DNA of 64,000 nucleotides, from positions 2,046,001 through 2,110,000 of the forward strand of contig NZ_CP130713.1 of the NCBI RefSeq assembly GCF_030553055.1, in the 5' to 3' direction. Position numbers and translations under genes: made by a program. The DNA is from Streptomyces sp. XD-27. GTDB lineage: Bacteria > Actinomycetota > Actinomycetes > Streptomycetales > Streptomycetaceae. The first letter of the stretch is position 1. Each line of letters opens with the position of its first letter. A model generated the notes under the pieces. That model was not told the DNA's origin, ran no database searches, and saw only the letters and a list, made by a program, of their open reading frames with translations. Below, piece by piece: positions 10,494-18,550 of this stretch.

Positions 10494-10575
10494 GGGGTCG
10501 GCTCCTGTCCGGGTGTAGCAGTCCGGGCCATTGTCCCCCATGGCCCCCGGCCGCACCCCGCACCCCACGCCCCTC

Positions 10576-10638
10576 GCCGTCAGGCGTCCGCCGGCGCCAG
10601 CCGTCAGGCGTCCGCCGGCCGCGGCCGTCAGACGTCCG
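10576..10638. repeat. 24-bp tandem repeat at the 3' end of the F420 oxidoreductase gene
   Basis: Three copies with an exact 24-bp period start at 10576, 10600 and 10624, each built on GCCGTCAGGCGTCCG. The third copy (GCCGTCAGACGTCCG) contains the stop codon and last residues of the npdG gene. The array therefore looks like a duplication of the gene's 3' end into the intergenic space. Confidence 0.75.
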
Positions 10639-11359
10639 TGACCCGCAGCCCCGCGTGCGCCTTGTAGCGGCGGTTCACCGAGATCAGGTTGGCGACCAGG
10701 GACTCCACCTGGTGCGCGTTGCGCAGCCGCCCGGCGAAGACGCCCCGCATCCCGGGGATCCGGCCCGCCAGCGCCTGTACCACGTCGGTGTCCGCGCGCG
10801 ACTCGCCCAGCACCATCACGTCCGTGTCGATCTCGTCGATCGACTCGTCCTGGAGCAGGACGGCCGACAGGTGGTGGAAGGCGGCCGTGACCCGCGAGTC
10901 CGGCAGCAGGGCGGCGGCCTGCTCGGCGGCGCTGCCCTCCTCCGGCTTCAGCGCGTAGGCGCCCTTCTTGTCGAAGCCGAGCGGGTTGACGCAGTCGACG
11001 ACGAGCTTGCCCGCGAGCTCCTCGCGCAGCGACTCCAGCGTCTTGGCGTGGCCGTCCCACGGCACGGCGACGATCACGATGTCGCTGCGCCGCGCGCACT
11101 CGGCGTTGTCCGCGCCCTCGACGCCGAGCTCGGCGCCCAGCTCGGCGGCGGCCGCCCGGGCCCGGTCGGCGGCGCGCGAACCGATGATCACCTTCTGGCC
11201 GGCCTTGGCGAGCCGGTAGGCCAGGCCGCGGCCCTGGTCGCCGGTCCCGCCGAGCACGCCCACCACGAGACCGGACACGTCGGGCAGGTCCCACGGGTCC
11301 TTGGCGGGGGCCTTCTTCGCTGCGGCAGTCGCGTCGGCCGCATCGTTCGTCGTCGTCAT
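10628..11359 (-). CDS. npdG: NADPH-dependent F420 reductase (F420:NADP+ oxidoreductase)
   Basis: 243 residues. It exchanges hydride between coenzyme F420 and NADP(H), supplying reduced F420 for oxidoreductases and secondary metabolism. The Rossmann dinucleotide motif is GVLGGTGDQGRGLA (about 34-47), followed by the NADP-phosphate contact IIGSRAADRA, IVIVAVPWD, and DCVNPLGF, all typical of the family. ATG at 11359 gives a short Ala/Asp/Lys linker before the first beta strand; a longer start at 11410 would add 17 residues with no homology. It is monocistronic. Confidence 0.93.
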   Translation of the reverse strand: MTTTNDAADATAAAKKAPAKDPWDLPDVSGLVVGVLGGTGDQGRGLAYRLAKAGQKVIIGSRAADRARAAAAELGAELGVEGADNAECARRSDIVIVAVPWDGHAKTLESLREELAGKLVVDCVNPLGFDKKGAYALKPEEGSAAEQAAALLPDSRVTAAFHHLSAVLLQDESIDEIDTDVMVLGESRADTDVVQALAGRIPGMRGVFAGRLRNAHQVESLVANLISVNRRYKAHAGLRVTDV

Positions 11360-11446
11360 GACAGCGATACTGTCACGCTCGTCCGGCGCCCGAGCCGTTG
11401 CGTCCGTCACGCCGTGACGCCACGCCTCACGCCGTCACACGACGCC

Positions 11447-12427
11447 TCACGACTTCACGCTGCCCTCCGTCAGGCCCGTACGCCAGTACCGCTGGAGCAC
11501 GCCCATCAGCACCATCAGCGGCAGTACGGACAGGAACGCGCCGCCGACCGTGTACTGGTACAGCTCGGGCTGCCGGTCCGCGTACCCCTGCCACGAGGTC
11601 AGCCCCAGCTGGATCGGGTACAGGTCGGAGTCGGAGAGCATCACCAGCGGCAGGAAGAAGTTGTTCCAGATGTGCACGAACTGGAACAGGAAGACGGTGA
11701 CCAGCGCGGGCGTCATCAGCCGCAGCCCCAGCGTGGCGAAGATCCGCAGCTCTCCCGCGCCGTCGATACGGGCCGCCTCCAGCAGCGAGTCGGGGACGGC
11801 CGCGGTGGCGTAGATCCGGCACAGGTAGACCCCGAAGGGGCTGACGACGCTGGGGATGAGCACCGCCCAGTACGTGTTGGCCAGCTCCATCTCGCTGAAG
11901 AGCAGGTACAGCGGGAGGGCGAGCGCGGTGCCGGGCAGCAGCACCCCGGCGAGCACCACGTTGAAGATCGCCTCCCGGCCCGGGAAGGAGTACTTGGCCA
12001 GCGCGTATCCGGCGGCGGCCGACAGCAGCGTGGCGGCGACGGCCCCGATCCCCGCGTACAGCAGGCTGTTGGCGAACCAGCGCACGTAGATGCCGTCGTC
12101 GTAGGTGAGGACGTCGCCGAGGTAGTCGACGGGGTGCGGGTCGGAGAACCAGAAGCCGAACGTGCCGAACAGGTCGCCGCTGGACTTCGTGGCGGAGACC
12201 GCGAGCCAGTAGACGGGGGTGAGGAAGTAGATCGCGGCGACGGTCAGCAGCGAGACGGTGATGACGCGGTGCCGGAGCGGCGGCTGCCGGGCGGACGTGC
12301 CGCCTGGCCTTCCACGTCCCCGCCGCGTACGGGCCGTACGGGGCGTACGCGCGGCACGGCCCGCACCGGCGGCGGCGTCCGGCTCGTCCGGCTCCCCGGT
12401 CTTGTCGATCGTGTCGGCCCGGCTCAC
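11447..12427 (-). CDS. Carbohydrate ABC transporter permease, MalG type
   Basis: 326 residues. A long Ala/Arg-rich cytoplasmic head of about 50 residues precedes six membrane segments. The EAA loop that docks the ATPase reads LLEAARIDGAGELRIFATL (about 225-243). The GTG start overlaps the stop of the partner permease (GTGA, 12424-12427), so the two subunits are coupled. It is the last gene of the sialidase/ABC operon. No ATPase gene is present, so a shared MsiK-type ATPase encoded elsewhere is expected, as in other Streptomyces sugar importers. Confidence 0.92.
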   Translation of the reverse strand: MSRADTIDKTGEPDEPDAAAGAGRAARTPRTARTRRGRGRPGGTSARQPPLRHRVITVSLLTVAAIYFLTPVYWLAVSATKSSGDLFGTFGFWFSDPHPVDYLGDVLTYDDGIYVRWFANSLLYAGIGAVAATLLSAAAGYALAKYSFPGREAIFNVVLAGVLLPGTALALPLYLLFSEMELANTYWAVLIPSVVSPFGVYLCRIYATAAVPDSLLEAARIDGAGELRIFATLGLRLMTPALVTVFLFQFVHIWNNFFLPLVMLSDSDLYPIQLGLTSWQGYADRQPELYQYTVGGAFLSVLPLMVLMGVLQRYWRTGLTEGSVKS

Positions 12428-13383
12428 CCGCCGTCCTCCCGTCCGCGCCGCCGCGCGCCGCCTCCCACCAGGCGCAGGAAGCCGAACGACAGCACGCACG
12501 CAACGACGGCGAGCAGCACCGCCTCGGCCGCCGCGATGTGCTGGTTGTTGCTGGTGAACGCCTCGTTGTAGGCGTGCAGGTTGGGGGTGTAGCCCGAGTC
12601 GATGGTGTTGGCCAGCGGGCGCAGCACCATGGGCTCGGCGAAGAGCTGGAGCGTGCCGATGATGCTGAACACGGTGGTCAGGACGAGCGCGGGCCGGATC
12701 AGCGGCAGCTTGACGTGCCGGGCGACCTGCCACGCGTTCGCCCCGTCGATCCTGGCGGCCTCGTACAGCTCCTCGGGGACCGCTTTGAGCTGGGCGATCA
12801 GGACGAGCATGTTGTAGCCGGTGAACTGCCAGGTGACGATGTTGGCGATGGACCACAGCACGGTGTCGCGGGCGAGGAAGTCCACCTCCCAGCCCGCCGA
12901 GTGGGCCATCTCCACCAGCGGGCTGATCCCCGGCACGTACAGGAAGCCCCACAGGATGGAGGCGATGACGCCCGGCACCCCGTACGGCAGGAAGAACGCG
13001 GTGCGGAAGAAGCCGACCCAGCGGGCCGAGGCGGCGTCCAGCAGCAGCGCGAGCGCCGTCGCGAGCAGGATCATCACCGGGATCTGTACGGCGCCGAAGA
13101 GCAGCACCCGCCCGAAGCCGGCGACGAACCGGTCGTCCTCCAGCGCGTGCCGGTAGTTGGCGAAGCCCGCCCACACGTCCCTGGTCTCGCCGCCGAGGCC
13201 GAGCGGCCCGGTCCGCTCGACCTTGAGCAGGCTCTGGTAGACGGCGTAGCCGATGGGCGCGAGGAAGCACAGGACGAACAGCGCGAGGAACGGCAGCAGG
13301 AAGCCTGCCGCCGCGCGGGCGTTCCGGGCTTCGGTGCGGGTCCAGCGCCGGGCGCGGCCTCGCCCCTTGGCGTCGCGCCTCAC
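12424..13383 (-). CDS. Carbohydrate ABC transporter permease, MalF type
   Basis: 319 residues with six membrane segments. The EAA loop is LYEAARIDGANAWQVARHV (about 203-221). The GTG start (13381-13383) overlaps the TGA of the solute-binding protein gene as GTGA, and its own stop overlaps the next permease the same way. The first helix follows a basic head (RRDAKGRGRARRW). It forms a heterodimeric sugar channel with the downstream permease. Confidence 0.92.
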   Translation of the reverse strand: MRRDAKGRGRARRWTRTEARNARAAAGFLLPFLALFVLCFLAPIGYAVYQSLLKVERTGPLGLGGETRDVWAGFANYRHALEDDRFVAGFGRVLLFGAVQIPVMILLATALALLLDAASARWVGFFRTAFFLPYGVPGVIASILWGFLYVPGISPLVEMAHSAGWEVDFLARDTVLWSIANIVTWQFTGYNMLVLIAQLKAVPEELYEAARIDGANAWQVARHVKLPLIRPALVLTTVFSIIGTLQLFAEPMVLRPLANTIDSGYTPNLHAYNEAFTSNNQHIAAAEAVLLAVVACVLSFGFLRLVGGGARRRGREDGG

Positions 13384-14741
13384 CCGGTCTCCACCTTCAG
13401 GCCCTTGTCCTTGAGGTCCTGGACCGTCTCGCGCTGCACCTTCGCCAGGACGGACCGGAAGGAGCCGCCGTCGCCGAGGGCCTCGGTGAACGCGTCGCCG
13501 AGCCGCTGGTAGAGCGTGTCGACGGCGGGGCCCCAGCGCCAGCTGGTGTCGACCCCCTTGCCCGCCTCCGCGAACACCTCGCTGTACGCCTGCCCGCCGA
13601 AGAAGTCCTTGTGCACGTCGAGGTCGGAGGCGGCGAAGCCCCGCTGGGCGGCCGGGAAGCCGTAGCCGCCCTCGATGAGCAGCCTGATCGACTCGGGGTC
13701 GGTGTTGAGCCAGACGGCGAAGGCGAGCGCGTCCTCGGGGTAGTCGGTCCTGGCGAACACGGCGGTGGTGGAGCCGCCCCAGTTGGCGTAGGCGCCGGCG
13801 CCCTTCTTCCACTGCGGCATGGGGACCACCCGCCATTTGCCGGAGGTCTTGGGTGCGTTGCCGACCAGCAGCGCGTCCCCCCAGCTGGCGCCGAGCCAGC
13901 CGGCCATGTCGCCGGTCTGGATGTCCTTGTACCAGGCGTTCTGCCGGTCCGGGATGGTCTTGATCAGCTTCTGCTTGACCAGGTCCTCCCAGAAGTCGGC
14001 GACCTTGCGGGTGGGTTCGTCGTCGATACTGACCGTCCAGGCGTCGCCGGAGGTGCCGAACCAGGTCGCCCCGGCCTGCCAGGCCAGGCCCGCGAAGCGG
14101 TTGCCGTTGGTGGCGGAGAACGTCTCGATCCAGGCGCCTTTCCTGCGGACGGCCTTGGCCGCGGCCGCGTAGTCGTCCCAGGTCGCGGGCGGCTCGATGC
14201 CCCACTTGTCGAACAGGTCGTGGCGCAGGAAGAGTCCCATGGGGCCGGATGCCTGCGGGACGGCGTAGACGCCGTCGCCGAAGACCGCCTGCTGCCACTG
14301 CCAGCCGACGAACTTGCTCTTGTGCTTCTGGACGCCGTGCTTCGCCAGGTCCAGCAGCCCGTTGTCGAGGAGGAAGCTGGGGACGACCGGGTACTCGATC
14401 TGGCCCAGGTCCGGCGGGTTGCCCGCCTTGATGGAGGCGTGCATCTTGGCGTACTGCGCGCCGTTGACCGCCGAGACCTTCTCCAGCTTGATCTGCACAT
14501 CAGGGTTGTTGCGGTTCCACAGGTCGACGGGCTTGTCGATGCCCGGCACCCAGGACCAGAAGGTCAGCGTGGCCTTCTCGCCCTTCTTGCGGCCCTTGGG
14601 CTCGCCGTCGGCGTCGTCGTCGGAGCCGCAGCCGGTCAGCGCCAGGCCCGCGGCCGCGGCGGCCGCGCCGCCGAGGACCGTGCGGCGGTCATGGACGGGG
14701 TGATCGTGGACGGGGTGCTCGTGGACGGGGTGCTCGCTCAT
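13380..14741 (-). CDS. Extracellular sugar-binding lipoprotein of the ABC importer
   Basis: 453 residues, family 1 solute-binding protein. A Tat-type lipoprotein signal is visible: DRRTVLGG, a hydrophobic Ala-rich stretch, then the lipobox LTGC (Cys at about 38). The mature protein begins with an acidic linker and then TLTFWSWVPG, the usual first strand. The first 17 residues are an imperfect repeat of HPVHE/HPVHD encoded by a 15-bp tandem repeat (about 14694-14738). The start overlaps the sialidase stop (ATGA, 14738-14741). The context with a sialidase suggests sialic acid or sialoglycan oligosaccharide as ligand, but this is inference. Confidence 0.92.
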   Translation of the reverse strand: MSEHPVHEHPVHDHPVHDRRTVLGGAAAAAAGLALTGCGSDDDADGEPKGRKKGEKATLTFWSWVPGIDKPVDLWNRNNPDVQIKLEKVSAVNGAQYAKMHASIKAGNPPDLGQIEYPVVPSFLLDNGLLDLAKHGVQKHKSKFVGWQWQQAVFGDGVYAVPQASGPMGLFLRHDLFDKWGIEPPATWDDYAAAAKAVRRKGAWIETFSATNGNRFAGLAWQAGATWFGTSGDAWTVSIDDEPTRKVADFWEDLVKQKLIKTIPDRQNAWYKDIQTGDMAGWLGASWGDALLVGNAPKTSGKWRVVPMPQWKKGAGAYANWGGSTTAVFARTDYPEDALAFAVWLNTDPESIRLLIEGGYGFPAAQRGFAASDLDVHKDFFGGQAYSEVFAEAGKGVDTSWRWGPAVDTLYQRLGDAFTEALGDGGSFRSVLAKVQRETVQDLKDKGLKVETG

Positions 14742-15865
14742 ACCAGCTCCTCCACCGGGATGCGCCGGAAGGTGATCGTCGAGTAGGCGCTGAAGTCGCC
14801 GGTCTCGTAGAGCAGTCCGACCGTGTCGTCGTCGATCCGGACGAGGTCGGAGTAGGCGGCGGGCAGGCCGTCGACGGTGTGCGCCGTCCGCCAGGTGACG
14901 CCGCCGTCGTCACTGGCCCGGACCGTCATCAGGGCCCGGTACTCGGGGTCGGCGGGGCCGGAGAAGAGCAGCACGTCCGGTTCGCCCAGGTGCAGCACGC
15001 TGCACTCGACCACGGGGGTGACCAGCCCGGCCTGCGGCCGGAAGGGCTTGACCAGGGTCGCGCCGCCGTCGCGGGAGTAGGCGTCCGCGCGGTTGCCCGG
15101 GGCGTTCGCGTCGGTGCGGGTGTTGAAGTAGACGCGGCCGTCGGGGAGTTCGGCCGCGGTGGTCTCGTTGACGTTGACGTAGCCGTCGGGGTTGTCGTCG
15201 ACGTAGCCGATCCGCCAGGTCCGGCCGTCGTCGTCGCTCAGCAGGACGTGTCCGCCGTTGTACCGGCCCGAGGTGGGGTCGTCGGAACCGGCCGGGGGCA
15301 GCGAGTGGTTGGCGGGGACCACGATGCGCCCGGCGTGCGGGCCGTGCCGTAACTGGAGGGCGTGGCCGGGGGTGGTCGCGTACCACCGCCACGCGGGCTT
15401 CTTCACCTGCCCCGTGATCTCGCGCGGCGAGCTCCAGGTCCGGCCGTCGTCGTCGCTGTACTGCACCCACACCCGGCGCCCGTCGGCCGCCGGGACCTCG
15501 CCCCGCCGGATGGCGTTCTCGCTCGCGGCGGCGCCGTTGCGGACGTGGACCAGGACGATCCGGCCGGTGTGCGGGCCGGTGTGCAGGACCACGGGCGCCG
15601 GGTTCCCGGCGGTGCCGGTCCCGTTCCGGGCGACGACCTGCGGGCGGCCCCAGGTGCGGCCGCCGTCGACGGACCGTTTGAGCACCACGTCGATGTCGCC
15701 GGTGTCGGCGGAGGACCCCACCCGGCCCTCGGCGAAGGCGAGCAGCTCACCGGAGGCCGCGGCCACCACGGCGGGGATGCGGTAGCTGGCGTAGCCGCCG
15801 GTCCCGGCCCGGAACGGCACGGACACCTCGTAGGTACGGGTACGCGCCGCCACTCCGCTTGCCAT
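14738..15865 (-). CDS. Sialidase (exo-alpha-sialidase, GH33-like)
   Basis: 375 residues of six-bladed propeller. It carries the arginine-triad start YRIP (about 28-31) and four Asp boxes: SVDGGRTW (65-72), two copies of SDDDGRTW, and SDDGGVTW near the C-terminus. SADTGDID (about 52-59) matches the catalytic Asp loop, and AAYSDLV with LLYETG near the end carries the nucleophile region. It would remove terminal sialic acid from glycans. GGGAGG lies a few bases before ATG 15865. There is no signal peptide, so the enzyme probably acts inside the cell on imported oligosaccharides. It leads a four-gene operon with a sugar importer. Confidence 0.88.
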   Translation of the reverse strand: MASGVAARTRTYEVSVPFRAGTGGYASYRIPAVVAAASGELLAFAEGRVGSSADTGDIDVVLKRSVDGGRTWGRPQVVARNGTGTAGNPAPVVLHTGPHTGRIVLVHVRNGAAASENAIRRGEVPAADGRRVWVQYSDDDGRTWSSPREITGQVKKPAWRWYATTPGHALQLRHGPHAGRIVVPANHSLPPAGSDDPTSGRYNGGHVLLSDDDGRTWRIGYVDDNPDGYVNVNETTAAELPDGRVYFNTRTDANAPGNRADAYSRDGGATLVKPFRPQAGLVTPVVECSVLHLGEPDVLLFSGPADPEYRALMTVRASDDGGVTWRTAHTVDGLPAAYSDLVRIDDDTVGLLYETGDFSAYSTITFRRIPVEELV

Positions 15866-15922
15866 CAGACCTCCCGATGCCCCGTCGCGATCGAGCGCTG
15901 CTGTCGGCCCACTGGGCGTGGA

Positions 15923-15943
15923 ACGTCCGGACGTAGGACGTCC
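15923..15943. promoter_or_regulatory. Palindromic operator candidate in the sialidase operon leader
   Basis: ACGTCCGGACGT (15923-15934) is a perfect 12-bp palindrome, immediately followed by the 8-bp palindrome GGACGTCC (15936-15943). Both lie just downstream of the predicted -10 of the leftward promoter. A repressor bound here would block transcription of the sialidase/ABC operon. No regulator gene is adjacent. Confidence 0.5.
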
Positions 15944-15956
15944 CTTGTGTGCGGTG

Positions 15957-15985
15957 ACCATAGGGATTGCCTTACGGAGCGTCAA
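15957..15985 (-). promoter_or_regulatory. Promoter of the sialidase/ABC operon
   Basis: On the minus strand a -35 TTGACG (15980-15985) and a -10 TATGGT (15957-15962) are separated by 17 bp, close to the HrdB consensus. It is the best promoter-like sequence upstream of the operon and leaves a leader of about 85 nt carrying the palindromes at 15923-15943. Confidence 0.6.
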
Positions 15986-16005
15986 GGCACGGCACATGAA
16001 CAGTT

Positions 16006-16125
16006 GGTGCGGCAGCCGGGGGGCGTGGTCGGTGCGACGGCCGGGGGCGATGTCGGTGCGACGGCCGGGGGCGAGGTCGGTTCGACGGCCGGGGATGCGG
16101 CCGGTGCGACGGCCGGCGGCGCGAC
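16006..16125. repeat. 24-bp tandem repeat array in the 353-bp gap before the sialidase operon
   Basis: Five imperfect copies of a 24-bp unit built on GGTGCGACGGCCGGGGGCGA begin near 16006, 16031, 16055, 16079 and 16103. The gap 15866-16218 otherwise contains only the promoter and palindromes. No convincing gene covers the array. It lies upstream of the predicted promoter and could be a regulator-binding array or a recent slippage product. Confidence 0.7.
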
Positions 16126-16218
16126 GCGCCAGACCCCGGACGGGCGCACCGCCCGAAGAGGTGACCGGGGCGGGGAATCCGGCCTGCCGAGCGGCCGCGG
16201 CGGGCAGGATACGGGCGC

Positions 16219-16821
16219 ATGGACGCCGTACGAGTCGCGCTGCTGCGCGAGGTACTCGCCGGAACCGAGTGGCTGCCGGCCACCCGCCGCTTCGCCGGAT
16301 CGCTGCGGGCCGCGGTCGGCCCGCGCGGCGGCGGGCTGCTGCTGGTCGGCAGCCAGGCGTACGAGCCGTGGCATCTGGCCGCGCATCTGGACGACGAGGC
16401 CGCCTGGTCCGGCCTCCCCGAGCTGTCCCCGACCCTCGTACGGCACCAGGTGCCGGACGGGGTCCCGGCCCATCTGTCGGTCGGGCTCGGCCGGCTGGAG
16501 GCGGCGGGGCGCGGGGAGACGCTGCTGGTGGTGGCGCCGGACGGGCCGGGCGCGGGGCTGCTGGAGCGGGTGCACGACGCGCGGCGCAGCGGCGCGACGG
16601 TGCTCGCCCTCGACGGCGGGGACCGGTGCCTGCACTCGCTGGCCCATGACGCGCTGGCCGTGCCGGCGGGCGCGGATCTGGACCTGGAGACGGTGCAGCA
16701 TCTGGTGAGCGCGGCCGCCGGGGAGAACAGCCTGCCGCCGCGCCGCGGTCGGCACCGGTTCCGCGACCGGCTCTCCCGGCTGGCGGAACGGCTGACGGCC
16801 CCGCCGCCGCCCCGCTGGTAG
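16219..16821 (+). CDS. Conserved protein with SIS-like (sugar isomerase) fold features
   Basis: 200 residues, no signal peptide or membrane segment. The middle carries two Rossmann-like strands: ETLLVVAPDGPG (about 100-111) and GATVLALDGGD (about 124-134). These precede LAHDALAVPAGADLDLETVQ, which resembles the tail of SIS domains that bind phosphosugars. The catalytic signature is not clear, so an enzyme cannot be named. The ATG at 16219 has no evident ribosome site. It is followed by an MFS gene in the same direction, 109 bp away. Confidence 0.7.
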   Translation: MDAVRVALLREVLAGTEWLPATRRFAGSLRAAVGPRGGGLLLVGSQAYEPWHLAAHLDDEAAWSGLPELSPTLVRHQVPDGVPAHLSVGLGRLEAAGRGETLLVVAPDGPGAGLLERVHDARRSGATVLALDGGDRCLHSLAHDALAVPAGADLDLETVQHLVSAAAGENSLPPRRGRHRFRDRLSRLAERLTAPPPPRW

Positions 16822-16930
16822 CGGCCGGGCCGGAGGCAGCCGGGCACCGGCTGCCGCCGGGGCCCGACCGCCCCGGGCCCGTGGAAATTCGGTTGCCGCC
16901 TACAGCCACCCCACCGGACGATGGGCCGTC

Positions 16931-18253
16931 GTGACCGAAGACGACCATCCCCCACGCGGTTCCCGGCTGCGCGCCCTGCTGCCCGACCTGTCCCCGTGGC
17001 GCTCCTCCCGCGACTTCCGCCTGATGTGGGTCGCCGGCCTGGTGACCTCCTTCGGCAGCTTCCTGAGCCTGGTGGCGCTGCCGCTCCAGATCAAGGAGCT
17101 CACGGGTTCGGCGTTCGCGGTCGGCGCGATCGGCGCGGTGGAGCTGGTGCCGCTGATCGTCTTCGGGCTGTACGGCGGGGCGCTGGCGGACGCCGTCGAC
17201 CGCCGCAAGGTCATCCTGCTCACCGAGGCCGGCCTGGGCCTGCTGGCGGTGCTGCTGCTGATCAACAGCCTGCTGCCGCAGCCCATGCTCTGGCCGCTGT
17301 ACGTGGTCGCGGCGCTGACCAGCGCGCTCACCGGACTCCAGCGCCCGGCGATCGACGCCGTGGTGGCCCGCATCGTGCCGCATGACCAGATCACCGCGGC
17401 GGCCGCCCTGAACGCGCTGCGCTGGCAGGTGTCGGCCGTGGCGGGCCCCTCGCTGGCCGGTGTCATCGTCGCCTACCTCGGGCTGCCGCTGGCGTACGGC
17501 CTGAACGTGCTGACCTTCGTGTGCTCCGTGCTGCTCAGCCTGCGGCTGACCGCCGCGCCGCCCGCGCACGACGCGGAGAAACCCTCGCTGCGCGCGATAG
17601 CGGAGGGCGCGCGCTATGCCTGGCGGCGCAAGGAGCTGCTGGGCACCTACGTGGTCGACATGGCCGCGATGCTCTTCGCCTTCCCCACCGCGATCTACCC
17701 GTTCCTCGCCGACGACCTGGACGCCCCCTGGGCGCTGGGCCTGCTCTACGCCGCCATGCCGGCCGGTTCGATGGTGGTGAGCGCGACCAGCGGGTGGACC
17801 TCGCGGGTGCACCGGCACGGTCGGATGGTGGTGCTCGGGGCGGCGGTGTGGGGGCTGGCGATGGCCGCGGCCGGGCAGATGACGAACATCTGGCTGGTGC
17901 TGCTGTGCGTGGCCGTCGCGGGCGCCGGGGACATGGTCAGCGGGCTGTTCCGCTCCACCATGTGGAACCAGACCATCCCCGACGAGCTGCGCGGCCGGCT
18001 CGCCGGGATCGAGCTCCTCTCGTACACCGTCGGCCCCCAACTCGGCCAGGTCCGCGCCGGCACGATGGCCGGCCTGACCGGCGTACGCACCGCCGTCTGG
18101 TCCGGCGGGCTCGCCTGCGTCGGCGCGGTGGGGCTGCTCGCCCTGACCCTGCCGAAGCTCATGTCGTACGACGCCCGCACCGACGACCACGCCGCGCGCG
18201 TGCGCGCGGCGCGGGCGAAGCGCGGAGAGCAGGCCGCGGCACCGGTGCCGTAG
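16931..18253 (+). CDS. MFS transporter, EntS-like (MFS_3) family
   Basis: 440 residues with about 12 membrane segments. GGALADAVDRRKVI (about 77-90) is motif A of the MFS_3 group, which includes the enterobactin exporter EntS. The start is a GTG (16931-16933) with no strong ribosome site. LRGRLAGIELLSYTVGP in the second half is typical of this group. It converges on the 70-residue protein gene. The substrate is unknown; siderophore export is possible given the iron genes nearby, but nothing in the sequence proves this. Confidence 0.88.
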   Translation: MTEDDHPPRGSRLRALLPDLSPWRSSRDFRLMWVAGLVTSFGSFLSLVALPLQIKELTGSAFAVGAIGAVELVPLIVFGLYGGALADAVDRRKVILLTEAGLGLLAVLLLINSLLPQPMLWPLYVVAALTSALTGLQRPAIDAVVARIVPHDQITAAAALNALRWQVSAVAGPSLAGVIVAYLGLPLAYGLNVLTFVCSVLLSLRLTAAPPAHDAEKPSLRAIAEGARYAWRRKELLGTYVVDMAAMLFAFPTAIYPFLADDLDAPWALGLLYAAMPAGSMVVSATSGWTSRVHRHGRMVVLGAAVWGLAMAAAGQMTNIWLVLLCVAVAGAGDMVSGLFRSTMWNQTIPDELRGRLAGIELLSYTVGPQLGQVRAGTMAGLTGVRTAVWSGGLACVGAVGLLALTLPKLMSYDARTDDHAARVRAARAKRGEQAAAPVP

Positions 18254-18259
18254 GGCTGG

Positions 18260-18472
18260 TCAGGTCCGATCGTCTCGCCAGCGCTGGTCCGTCTCCCATT
18301 CCACGTTCCGTTCGCGGGCGGTCTCCATCGCGTGAGCGGCCTCCTCACGCGTGCCGTACGGGCCGAAGCGGTCGGCGGCACGGCATTCGGGGCCCTCCTC
18401 GACCTTCTGGTGCCTGAGGCAGTAGTACCACTCGCCGGGCTTGCCCACGGGCCGTCTCTTGAACAGCGCCAT
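18260..18472 (-). CDS. Small conserved streptomycete protein
   Basis: 70 residues, hydrophilic. It begins [20 protein letters not shown] and contains a pair of Cys in [15 protein letters not shown] and [15 protein letters not shown], a short SPOR-like beta-alpha element. It ends 7 bp from the converging MFS gene, with its start close to the methionine aminopeptidase promoter region. It is probably cytoplasmic. Function unknown. Confidence 0.75.
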   Translation of the reverse strand: MALFKRRPVGKPGEWYYCLRHQKVEEGPECRAADRFGPYGTREEAAHAMETARERNVEWETDQRWRDDRT

Positions 18473-18550
18473 CCCCGTCTCCGTCCTCGCTGTCCTCGCT
18501 CATCGTCTTGTCGCCATGCTGCCCGATGGCCCCCGGATACACTCGCTGAC

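Noticed and set aside
9740..12571. A 943-codon plus-strand frame
   Set aside because: It is opposite to five well-supported leftward genes and has the His/Arg/Gln-rich composition of shadow frames.
16006..16125. CRISPR array
   Set aside because: Copies are contiguous 24-bp repeats with no spacers and there are no cas genes.
14738..18190. A 1,150-codon minus-strand frame ending in the sialidase
   Set aside because: Only the sialidase part (to 15865) is real. Upstream is antisense to the 16219 and 16931 genes and crosses the promoter and tandem repeats.
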